A stretch of DNA of 64,000 nucleotides, taken from Fen-183 sp036504335. Its GTDB lineage: Bacteria > Acidobacteriota > Thermoanaerobaculia > UBA5066. The DNA lies in assembly GCA_036504335.1 (NCBI GenBank), contig DASXVJ010000018.1:124001-188000 (forward strand). Reading direction: 5' to 3'. A model generated the notes under the pieces. It did no database searches. It had not been told where the DNA came from and was given only the letters and a program-made list of their open reading frames with translations. Positions 53,045-60,554 of the stretch are shown here, one piece after another. The position numbers were made by a program, and so were the translations under genes. Each line of letters starts with the position of its first letter. Position 1 is the first letter of the stretch.

Positions 53045-54365
53045 GATCCGCCCGGGCGACGCCCTCGAGGCCGTCGTGGAGCGCGTCGTGCCCGGCGGCG
53101 AAGGCCTCGCGCGGACGGACGGCGTCGTCACGCTCGTCGCGGGCGCGCTGCCGGGCGACCGTGTGCGGCTGCGCGTGGACGAGGCGTCGCCGAGGCTGAT
53201 CCGCGGGCGCGCCGAAGCGATCCTCGAGCCGGGGGACGCCCGCCGCCCGGACGCCGCCGTCTGCCCGCTCGCGCGCAGCGGCGCCTGCGGCGGGTGCGAC
53301 TGGCCGGCGGTCCGGCCCGAACATCACCGGGCCCTCAAGACCGAGCTCGTCCTCGACGCGCTGCGCCGCCTCGGCGGCCTGAAGTCGGAGAACCTGCCCG
53401 AGCCGCGCTGGCTGGGCTCGCCGCCGAACTACCGCCTGCGCAACCGCCTCCACCTCGACCGCGAGGGCCGCCTCGGCTTCTTCGCGCCGCGCTCGAACGT
53501 CGTCGCGGACCTCGAGGGCTGCCAGATCGTGTCGAAGCCTTTCCTCGAGCGGCTGCCCGCGCTCCGGGAGCACCTGCGCTCGCTGGGGCCGGTGGAAGGG
53601 GAGCTTTTGACTTTGGAGACTCGCGACGGAGCCGTCGTGCTTGGCGAGTTGCGGCTCGCGTCGGGAGCGGGACGGGGACCGGGGATTTCTTTGAAGGTGA
53701 AGAGGGGGCCGTTCGACGGGTTTCGCGTCGTCGATGCGGGCGGGCGCCTCGTGGGTTCGGATGGCCCGTCGGAAGTCTCGATTGCCGCCGGCGGCGCCTC
53801 GTTCGACGTATCCGTGTCCTCTTTCTTTCAAGGGAATCTCTTTCTCCTCGACGCTTTTCTCGATGAGATCCGCGCTGCGTTGCGCGGGCTTTCGCCGCGG
53901 CGCGCCGTGGATCTCTACGCGGGCGTCGGGTTCATGACGCGGCCGCTGCTCGAACTCGCGGCCGAGGCGGGCGGGGGCGAGGTCACGGCTGTCGAGATCG
54001 ACGAGTCGTCCTCTCATTCACTTTCAAAGAATCTCTCTCTCTGGTCTTCTTCGGGCCTCCCACGCGCGACTGCCGTGCGCGCCTCCGCCGAATCTTTCTT
54101 CCACTCGAAGAAATCCGAATCCCCGGTCTCTCTCGTTCTCGCCGATCCCCCGCGTGCCGGCCTCTCTCCCGAGGTGCGCCGGGGGATCCTGCGGATCGCG
54201 CCGGCGCACGTCCTGATGGTGTCCTGCGATCCGCCGACGCTCGCGCGCGACCTCGCCGCGCTCGGCGAGCGGTATGCGGTCACGCGGCTGACGCTCCTCG
54301 ACCTCTTTCCGCAGACCCACCACGTCGAGGCGGTGGCCTTGCTCGCCAGGCGTCCGATCGGATAG
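53037..54365 (+). CDS. TrmA/RlmD-family RNA (uracil-5) methyltransferase
   Basis: A 442-residue class I SAM-dependent RNA methyltransferase. An N-terminal TRAM-like domain is followed by a cysteine cluster (CPLARSGACGGCDW) expected for a [4Fe-4S] site. Motifs SVSSFFQGNLFLLD, VDLYAGVGFMTRPL, VLADPPRAGLS and the catalytic cysteine in VMVSCDPPTLARDL follow. It methylates a uridine in rRNA or tRNA; RlmD versus TrmA cannot be decided. Cluster I covers the middle of the gene. The ATG overlaps the previous stop. Confidence 0.88.
   Translation: MAEIRPGDALEAVVERVVPGGEGLARTDGVVTLVAGALPGDRVRLRVDEASPRLIRGRAEAILEPGDARRPDAAVCPLARSGACGGCDWPAVRPEHHRALKTELVLDALRRLGGLKSENLPEPRWLGSPPNYRLRNRLHLDREGRLGFFAPRSNVVADLEGCQIVSKPFLERLPALREHLRSLGPVEGELLTLETRDGAVVLGELRLASGAGRGPGISLKVKRGPFDGFRVVDAGGRLVGSDGPSEVSIAAGGASFDVSVSSFFQGNLFLLDAFLDEIRAALRGLSPRRAVDLYAGVGFMTRPLLELAAEAGGGEVTAVEIDESSSHSLSKNLSLWSSSGLPRATAVRASAESFFHSKKSESPVSLVLADPPRAGLSPEVRRGILRIAPAHVLMVSCDPPTLARDLAALGERYAVTRLTLLDLFPQTHHVEAVALLARRPIG
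53683..54117. repeat. AT-rich motif array, cluster I (in the RNA methyltransferase)
   Basis: Four arms: 53683-53699 (GGATTTCTTTGAAGGTG, left type), then inverted 53826-53843 (TTTCAAGGGAATCTCTTT), 54019-54037 (CACTTTCAAAGAATCTCTC) and 54101-54117 (CCACTCGAAGAAATCCG). This is the densest set. Several arms encode conserved residues (FFQGNLF) with rare AT-rich codons. Confidence 0.55.
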
Positions 54366-54374
54366 AAGCGGCGG

Positions 54375-56798
54375 ATGAGGCGCTCGTGGTCGCCCGGGGC
54401 GGGCGCGCCGTCGCTGCCCGCGGCGTTCGCGATCGCGGCGGGAATCGCCGCGGCCGTCTCGTTCGCGGCGCCGCCCTCCCTGCTCGCGGGGTCCGCTCTC
54501 GCCCTCGCCGCAGCGGCCGCGGTCGCCGCGGGCCGCGGCCACGGCCGGCTCGCCTCCGCCGGCGGCCTCGTCCTCGCGGCGGCTCTCGGCTACGCTTCGG
54601 CGGAGCTGCGCTGGCTCGCGCCCGCGCTCCGGACGTCCGGCGAGGCCCGGCGCGCGATCGCGGAGTCGGCCGCGCGCGATCCGGAGGCCGGCGGTGCTCT
54701 CGTCGAGATCACGGGGCGCCTCGACGCACCGTGGTCGCCGAGCGGCTCGCTCGCGAGGTCCCGGATCGACGTCGCCGCCGCGACGCTCGGCGGCCGGCCG
54801 GTCGTTCTCGAGGCTCCGGTGACGCTCGCCGTCGCGGGGGAGGCCGATCCGTCGCGGGCGGCCGAAGTCGGTGACCGGGTGCGCGTGACGGGGACTCTGC
54901 GACTGCCGGAGCGCGGCGGTCCGCGCCGCTCGCCCTTCGACCTGCCCGAGCAGCCGCACCTCCTCGTGAAGAGCGCTCTTCAGGTCGAACGGCTCTCGGG
55001 CCCTGCGGGTCCGCTCGCGCCGGTCCATGCCGCGCGCGCCGCGCTCAAGCGCCGCCTGCGCGCGAACCTCGCGGACGCGCCGGAGGCGGACCGCACGGCG
55101 CTCGCCCTGCTCCTCGCGTTCGTCCTCGGCGACACGCAGGACGTGCCGTTCGCGGCCGTCGGCGCATTCCGCGACGGCGGCGTCGCGCACATCGTCGCGA
55201 TCTCCGGCCTGCAGGTGGCGCTCGTGGCCGCGCTGCTCGGGTTTCTCGTGCGGCGCGCGGGGGCGTCTCTCGCGGGGCGCGACGCGATCGTCCTCGGCGC
55301 GACGCTTCTCTTCGCCGTCTTCGCGGGCGGCCGGCCCCCGGTCTGGCGGGCGGCGCTCATGATCGGGCTCTACCTCGCCGCTCGGCTCCTCGGGCGGCCG
55401 ACGTCCCCCGAGCACGTTCTCGGCTTTTCCGCCTGCGCCATCCTCCTCGCGGATCCGTCCGCGCTCTTCGACGTCGGGTTCCTTCTGACGTTCGCGGCCG
55501 TGTTCGGTCTCGCGGAGTTCGGCGCTCCGGTCGTCTCCTGGCTCCGCGAGCGAGGCGTCCCCACGCTCTTCGCCGACGCGGTGGGCGCGACGCTGGGCGC
55601 CGAGCTCGCGGTGCTGCCGGTGCAGGCGCACGTCTTCAACGTCGTCCCGTTCGTGGCGCTCCTCTCGAACCCCTTCATCGTGCCGCTCTCGGGGGTCTTC
55701 CTCTTCGCGGGCCTCGCCCTCCTGCCGTTCCTCGCCCTCTCGCCGGGCGCGGCCGCCGCCGCGATCGTCCCGCTGCGCCTTCTTTCCGGGCTCCAGTTCG
55801 GCATCCTCGACGCGCTGGATCGCCTCCACGCCGTGCGCGTCGTCCCGACGCCGTCCTTCGCGCTCGCGGCGGCGGCGGCCGGCCTCCTCCTCGTCGCGGG
55901 CCTCGCGGCGGCGCGGGCCGTGAGGCGCGGCGCGCTCGCGGCGGCGTTTCTCGCGGTTCTCGTCGTCGTGGCTGCGCCTCCGGCCGCGGCCGGCGCCGGG
56001 ACGGTCGTCCTCCGGGCGGTGGACGTCGGACAGGGCGACGCCTGGCTGCTCGTGACGCCGCGCGGGCGCGTCCTCGTGGACGGGGGCGGAAGCCCGGACC
56101 GGGCGTACGAGTTCGGGCGGTTGCGCCTCATCCCGAAGCTCGCCGACCTCGGGGCCGTGTCGCTCGACGCGGTCGTCCTGACGCACCCGCACCCGGACCA
56201 CGCCCGCGGCCTCCTCGCCGTCCTGGACTCCCTTCCGGTCGGCCGCGTCGTCCTCCCGCGCGCCGCGCCGCGCAACGCCTTCCTCGACGAGTTCCTCGCG
56301 GTCGCCCGGAAACGCCGGCTCGTCCTCGATCGGCTCGGCGCGGGCGCCCGCTTCGAGGCCGCCGGCGTCGCCTTCGACGTCCTCCACCCGGGGGACGACC
56401 CCTACCCTCGCGCCCGGGAGAACAACGGTTCGCTGGTCCTCAGGGCGAGGGCGGAGGGGCGGACGATCCTCCTGACGGGCGACGTCGAATCGGCCGCCGA
56501 GCGCGACCTCGTGGCGGCCCGGGAGGACCTCCGCGCCGACGTCCTGAAGGTGCCGCACCACGGGAGCCGCACCTCGACGACGCCGGATTTCCTCGCGCGC
56601 GTCGCTCCGCGCGTCGCGCTCGTGGGCGTCGGCCGGCGCAACCGGTTCGGCCATCCCTCGTCCGAGGTGCTCGCGCGGCTCTCGGCGGCCGGCGCACGCG
56701 TCTTCCGGACGGACCGCGACGGCGACCTCGCCCTGACGCTGGCCGCGGGCCGCATCCTCCCGGTCTTTCCGGAGGCCGTCGCGAGGTCCGCGCCGTGA
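54375..56798 (+). CDS. comEC: ComEC/Rec2 DNA-uptake channel protein
   Basis: An 807-residue membrane protein: an N-terminal hydrophobic region and OB-like soluble segment, then the competence channel domain (FRDGGVAHIVAISGLQVALV, GGRPPVWRAALMIGLYLAARL) with many helices, and a C-terminal metallo-beta-lactamase-like domain (LRAVDVGQGDAWLL, THPHPDHARGLLAVL, KVPHHGSRTSTTPDFL). It passes single-stranded DNA across the inner membrane. No other competence genes are visible here. Confidence 0.92.
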   Translation: MRRSWSPGAGAPSLPAAFAIAAGIAAAVSFAAPPSLLAGSALALAAAAAVAAGRGHGRLASAGGLVLAAALGYASAELRWLAPALRTSGEARRAIAESAARDPEAGGALVEITGRLDAPWSPSGSLARSRIDVAAATLGGRPVVLEAPVTLAVAGEADPSRAAEVGDRVRVTGTLRLPERGGPRRSPFDLPEQPHLLVKSALQVERLSGPAGPLAPVHAARAALKRRLRANLADAPEADRTALALLLAFVLGDTQDVPFAAVGAFRDGGVAHIVAISGLQVALVAALLGFLVRRAGASLAGRDAIVLGATLLFAVFAGGRPPVWRAALMIGLYLAARLLGRPTSPEHVLGFSACAILLADPSALFDVGFLLTFAAVFGLAEFGAPVVSWLRERGVPTLFADAVGATLGAELAVLPVQAHVFNVVPFVALLSNPFIVPLSGVFLFAGLALLPFLALSPGAAAAAIVPLRLLSGLQFGILDALDRLHAVRVVPTPSFALAAAAAGLLLVAGLAAARAVRRGALAAAFLAVLVVVAAPPAAAGAGTVVLRAVDVGQGDAWLLVTPRGRVLVDGGGSPDRAYEFGRLRLIPKLADLGAVSLDAVVLTHPHPDHARGLLAVLDSLPVGRVVLPRAAPRNAFLDEFLAVARKRRLVLDRLGAGARFEAAGVAFDVLHPGDDPYPRARENNGSLVLRARAEGRTILLTGDVESAAERDLVAAREDLRADVLKVPHHGSRTSTTPDFLARVAPRVALVGVGRRNRFGHPSSEVLARLSAAGARVFRTDRDGDLALTLAAGRILPVFPEAVARSAP

Positions 56799-57748
56799 GC
56801 GGCCCGTCGGGCGTCCTCGCGATCCTCGGCGCGACGGCGACGGGGAAGTCCGAGCTCGCCGTGGCGCTCGCCGAACGCCTCGGGGGAGAGGTCGTCTCGG
56901 CGGACGCGTTCGCCGTGTACCGCGGCTTCGACGTCGGGACGGCCAAGCCCGGCGCGGACCTGCGGGCCCGGGCGCCCCACCACCTCGTCGACGCGCGCGA
57001 GCCCGTCGAGCCGTGGAGCGCCGGGGAGTTCGCCGCGGAGGCGCGGCGCCTCTGCGAGGAGATCCTCGCGCGCGGCCGCCTGCCGATCCTCGCGGGAGGC
57101 ACGGGCTTCTACGTCCGCGCGTTCTTCGGCGGCCTCTTCGAGGGGCCGCGCCGCAACGACGCCGTCCGCTCCGCTCTCGAGGCCGTCGCGGCCCGCCGCG
57201 GCGCGCCGTACCTCAAGCGGATGGTCTCCGTTCTCGACCCCGAGGTCGCCTCGCGGCTCGGGGGCGCCGACGCGGCCCGCGCGATTCGCCTCCTCGAGAT
57301 TCTCTTCCTCTCGGGCGAACGCCCGTCGCGCCTCTTCCGCGAGCGCCCCGGCGCCGCGTGGACGCGGCCTTCCGTGAAGCTGCTCCTCACGTTGCCGCGC
57401 GCGGACCTCCATGACAGAATCTCGGAGAGATTTCGAACACGCTTCGCAACCGCGCTCCCCAGGGAAGTGCAGGGCCTGCTCGCAGCCGGCGTGCCGGCCA
57501 CGGCGCCCGCGTTCTCGGCCATCGGGTATCGTGATACGGCTGCGCTTCTCGAAGGGGCGATCTCCGAAGCGGAGTGGAAGGAACGGATCCTGAGAGACAC
57601 GCGCCGGTACGCGAAGAGACAGGAGACCTGGTTCCGGCGGGAGCCGGGTCTCCTGCCGGTCGATGCGACGCGCCCCGACCTCGTCGATTTCGCGGAGCGC
57701 CTCGCGCGCCCGCTTCTTGCTCATCTTCCGGAAGGGAGTCATTCATGA
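56795..57748 (+). CDS. miaA: tRNA dimethylallyltransferase
   Basis: A 317-residue P-loop enzyme: ILGATATGKSELAVALAERL at the start, EVVSADAFAVYRGFDVGTAKP, ILAGGTGFYVRAF and the C-terminal RYAKRQETWFR. It prenylates A37 of UNN-reading tRNAs. The GTG start overlaps the comEC stop and its own stop overlaps hfq (ATGA). The order miaA-hfq is conserved in many bacteria. A weak AT-rich half-site lies at 57425-57437. Confidence 0.93.
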   Translation: MSGPSGVLAILGATATGKSELAVALAERLGGEVVSADAFAVYRGFDVGTAKPGADLRARAPHHLVDAREPVEPWSAGEFAAEARRLCEEILARGRLPILAGGTGFYVRAFFGGLFEGPRRNDAVRSALEAVAARRGAPYLKRMVSVLDPEVASRLGGADAARAIRLLEILFLSGERPSRLFRERPGAAWTRPSVKLLLTLPRADLHDRISERFRTRFATALPREVQGLLAAGVPATAPAFSAIGYRDTAALLEGAISEAEWKERILRDTRRYAKRQETWFRREPGLLPVDATRPDLVDFAERLARPLLAHLPEGSHS

Positions 57749-58008
57749 TCGGGACGCCGAAGCCCCCCATCAACGTCCAGGACGGGTTCTTCTACCAGCT
57801 CCGGAAAGACAACACGATCGTCGAGGTGATGCTGCTCTCCGGGCGTGCGCGCGTCGGACGCATCCGCCGCTTCGACAAGTACGCCGTCGTCGTCGAAGTC
57901 GACGGACGCGAAGAGATGATCTACAAGCACGCGATCGCGTCGGTGGCGTCGACCGGCGCCAACGCTCCCGCCTTCGCGCCCCCGGCGGTGCGGGCTCCCG
58001 CGGTTTGA
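57745..58008 (+). CDS. hfq: RNA chaperone Hfq
   Basis: An 87-residue Sm-like protein: NVQDGFFYQLRKDNTIVEVM (Sm1) and the Sm2 part ending MIYKHAIASV, followed by an Ala/Pro tail. It differs from the enteric type (VGRIRRFDKYAVVVE instead of GFDQYV-type) but retains the YKHA core. It pairs small RNAs with mRNA targets. It overlaps miaA upstream and the TTG start of the next gene downstream. Confidence 0.9.
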   Translation: MIGTPKPPINVQDGFFYQLRKDNTIVEVMLLSGRARVGRIRRFDKYAVVVEVDGREEMIYKHAIASVASTGANAPAFAPPAVRAPAV

Positions 58009-59018
58009 CGCGCCGGCTCGCGTTCGCCCTGGCCGTCGTCCTCGGGGCGGCCGCGGGGTGCACGACGGCTCCACCTCCGAAGAAGGACCCCGCCGTCGTG
58101 CGGGGCGGCGAGGCCGCGTCGCGCGCCGCCGCCGCCGAGGCCGAGGGCCGCCTGCGCGAGGCGCTGGACGACACCCGCGAGGCGGTCCGGCTCGTCCCCA
58201 CGAATGCGCTGTACGTCGCGCGCGAGAAAGAGGTCCGCGAGGCCTTCGTTGCGAAACGCTCGCACGAGGCCGACGAGGCCCTGAAGGCGAAGGACACCGC
58301 AGCGGCCCGGCGCGCCGCCGTTTCGATCCTCGAGGTCGACCCGAACGCGGCCGCGGGCTACCGGGCTCTCGCGAAGGCCGCCGAAGCCGAGGGCGCCCTC
58401 GAGGACGCGTGGTCCGCCGCACGGCGGGCGCACGAGATCGACCCGGCGGATCCCGCCCTCGCGGAGTCCCTCGCCGCCCTCGCGACGAAGACGGGGCGCT
58501 GGGCCGAGGCCGAAGCGCTCTACGAGGAGCTCGGCCGGACGGACCCCGCGTTCCGGGAGAAGGCGGCGGCGGCGCGCTTCGAGTTTCGCGTCCAGAACCT
58601 CCCGGCGCCGGCGCGGCGCGCGGCGCTCTCTCCCCGGCTCACGCGGGCGCAGCTGGCGTCCCTTCTCGTCGAGCTCTCTCCCGAGGTGCGGGAGGCGCGC
58701 ATCCCGCCGGGCGCGGACGTCGCGGTGGACGTCGTGGACCGGCCCGAGCGCGGAGCGCTCGTGAGGACCATCGGGCTCGGGTTCTTCCCGGTCTCGCGCG
58801 ACACGCACCTCGTCGGCGCGGACTCGGCCGTCACGCGGAGCGAGATGGCGTCTCATCTCAAGCGGCTCGCGACGCTCGCGGGCGGCGAGCTCGCCTGCCC
58901 GGCGTCCCTGGCCGAGTGCGGCATACTTCCGGAGGGGTCCCGGCAGCTCAGCGGGCGTGAGGCAGTCGCCGCGATCGAGGCGGCGCTGAAGATGGCCCGG
59001 GGAGGAGGATCGCGATGA
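58005..59018 (+). CDS. TPR-containing lipoprotein
   Basis: A 337-residue lipoprotein. TTG 58005 overlaps the hfq stop (TTGA). Signal sequence with lipobox LGAAAGC, a linker, then helical repeats with Ala-rich TPR-like pairs (SRAAAAEAEGRLREALDDTREAV, AAGYRALAKAAEAEGALEDAW), and a C-terminal part (DRPERGALVRTIGLGFFPVSRDTHLVGADSAVTRSEM) resembling an S-layer-homology-like stretch. The role is unknown. Confidence 0.75.
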   Translation: MTRRLAFALAVVLGAAAGCTTAPPPKKDPAVVRGGEAASRAAAAEAEGRLREALDDTREAVRLVPTNALYVAREKEVREAFVAKRSHEADEALKAKDTAAARRAAVSILEVDPNAAAGYRALAKAAEAEGALEDAWSAARRAHEIDPADPALAESLAALATKTGRWAEAEALYEELGRTDPAFREKAAAARFEFRVQNLPAPARRAALSPRLTRAQLASLLVELSPEVREARIPPGADVAVDVVDRPERGALVRTIGLGFFPVSRDTHLVGADSAVTRSEMASHLKRLATLAGGELACPASLAECGILPEGSRQLSGREAVAAIEAALKMARGGGSR

Positions 59019-59701
59019 ACGTCACGGAGCTCTTCTCGAGAGTCGGTCTCTTCGAGGGCATCGCCCCCGAGGACCGTGTCGCGCTCGCGAAGGCTGCGGC
59101 TCTCCGCACGTACCGCCGCGGCGAGACCATCGTCGAGCAGGGCCAGCCCGGGGACGCCTTCTACGTGATCGTGAAGGGACGGGTCGCCGTCGCGATCGTC
59201 GCGCCGGACGGCCGCGAAGTCGTCCTGAACTCGCTCGGAGAAGGCGAGCACTTCGGCGAGATGGCGCTCCTCGACGACGCCCCGCGCTCGGCCAGCGTGA
59301 TCGCGCAGGAGAAGTCCGAGCTCGCGATCCTCTCGCGCCCGGTCTTCTTCGGCCTCCTGAAGTCCAATTTCGTCCTCACGCGCGCGCTCCTCGCCGCGTT
59401 CTCCGCGCGCCTCCGGCGCGCGAACGCCACGATCGAGGGCCTTGCCTCGCTGGACGTCAAGGCGCGCCTCGCGCGCTACTTCCGGGAGCTCGCGATCGCG
59501 CGCGGCCGGAAGGCCGGCGGCGGGTGGTCCGTCGTCGTGCGCCCGTCCCAGCGGGAAATCGCCGACACGATCGGATCGTCGCGCGAGACGGTCTCGCGCA
59601 CGATGTCCCAGATGGCGGCCGAGCAGCTCATCGTCCCGAAGGGCAAGGCCGTCTACGTGCGGCTCGAAGGCGACGGCGCGGCGGCCCCGCCGCCCGGCTG
59701 A
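59015..59701 (+). CDS. Crp/Fnr-family transcriptional regulator
   Basis: A 228-residue regulator: an N-terminal cyclic-nucleotide-binding domain (GETIVEQGQPGDAFYVIVKGRVAV, GEHFGEMALLDDAPRSASV) and a C-terminal winged helix with SQREIADTIGSSRETVSRTMSQM. The N-terminal cysteines of FNR are absent, so oxygen sensing is unlikely. It may respond to cAMP or another nucleotide. ATG 59015 overlaps the TPR lipoprotein stop. Confidence 0.9.
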   Translation: MNVTELFSRVGLFEGIAPEDRVALAKAAALRTYRRGETIVEQGQPGDAFYVIVKGRVAVAIVAPDGREVVLNSLGEGEHFGEMALLDDAPRSASVIAQEKSELAILSRPVFFGLLKSNFVLTRALLAAFSARLRRANATIEGLASLDVKARLARYFRELAIARGRKAGGGWSVVVRPSQREIADTIGSSRETVSRTMSQMAAEQLIVPKGKAVYVRLEGDGAAAPPPG

Positions 59702-59712
59702 CCGGACACGCC

Positions 59713-60303
59713 GTGGAGCTTCGCCCCTGGACACTGCCGAACTTCCTCACGTTCGCGCGCCTCGCCGCGCTCCCGTTCCTCGTCATGGCGATCCTCGACG
59801 GCCGTGAGTGGATGGCGCTCGTGATCTTCCTGGCGGCGGCGGTCACGGACATCGTGGACGGGTACCTCGCGCGCCGCTTCGCGATGGCGTCGCCGCTCGG
59901 TGCGTGGCTCGATCCGATCGCCGACAAACTCTTTCTCGTCTCGTCGTTCGTCGTCTTCGCGCTGCCGGGAACGCCCACGACCGTGCGGATCCCGATCTGG
60001 CTCCTCGTCCTGACGATCTTCCGCGACGTCTTCATCCTCGTGATCTGCCTCGTTCTCTTCCTCGCGCTCGGGATCCGGTCCTTTCCGCCGTCCATTCTCG
60101 GGAAGCTCACGACGTTCCTCGAGATCTCGACCGTGACCGCGATCCTCCTCGTCAACGTGAAGAGCCTGGATCCCGTTGTCGCCACGGTGTGCATGTGGCT
60201 CGTCGCGGCTTTCGCCACGATTTCGGGGCTCCACTATTCGTGGCGCGTCCTCACGCAGCTTCCGCGCGGCTCGCACCCGCCGGCGGCGACACCGGCCGCG
60301 TGA
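59713..60303 (+). CDS. pgsA: CDP-diacylglycerol-glycerol-3-phosphate 3-phosphatidyltransferase
   Basis: A 196-residue polytopic membrane protein with the CDP-alcohol phosphotransferase signature DIVDGYLARRF then GAWLDPIADK. The start LPNFLTFARLAALPFLV is typical of PgsA, which makes phosphatidylglycerolphosphate. Others of the family (cardiolipin synthase type) cannot be fully excluded. The GTG start lies 11 bp after the Crp/Fnr gene, and its stop overlaps the next gene (GTGA). Confidence 0.85.
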   Translation: MELRPWTLPNFLTFARLAALPFLVMAILDGREWMALVIFLAAAVTDIVDGYLARRFAMASPLGAWLDPIADKLFLVSSFVVFALPGTPTTVRIPIWLLVLTIFRDVFILVICLVLFLALGIRSFPPSILGKLTTFLEISTVTAILLVNVKSLDPVVATVCMWLVAAFATISGLHYSWRVLTQLPRGSHPPAATPAA

Positions 60304-60545
60304 GAGCGCGCGCGCTGCGCCTCCTGACGCGTCCGGGCTGTCATCTCTGCGACGAGATGAAGGCGGCGGTCGCACCGCTCGTCGCGCGACTCGGCGGCAC
60401 GCTCTCGGAGGTGGATGTCGATTCGGACCCGGCGCTCTCGAAGCGCTTCGGCCTCGAGATCCCCGTCCTGCTCGACGAGGACGGACGCGTCGTCGCAAAG
60501 GTCCGCGACTCCGCCGAACGGATCGCGAAGCGCCTCGGCGCCTGA
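60300..60545 (+). CDS. Glutaredoxin-like/DUF836 thioredoxin-fold protein
   Basis: An 81-residue protein with a CxxC redox motif (TRPGCHLCDEM) at residues 14-17 and the fold expected of glutaredoxin-like DUF836 proteins (VDVDSDPALSKRFGLEIPVLL with a cis-proline at IPV). It probably carries out thiol-disulphide exchange. The start GTG overlaps the pgsA stop. Confidence 0.85.
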   Translation: MRARALRLLTRPGCHLCDEMKAAVAPLVARLGGTLSEVDVDSDPALSKRFGLEIPVLLDEDGRVVAKVRDSAERIAKRLGA

Positions 60546-60554
60546 GCGCACAGA

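Noticed and set aside
57418..57440. A further copy of the AT-rich motif in miaA
   Set aside because: Only a half-match (GAGAGATTTCGAA) without a clear partner arm; kept as a weak note in the miaA entry.
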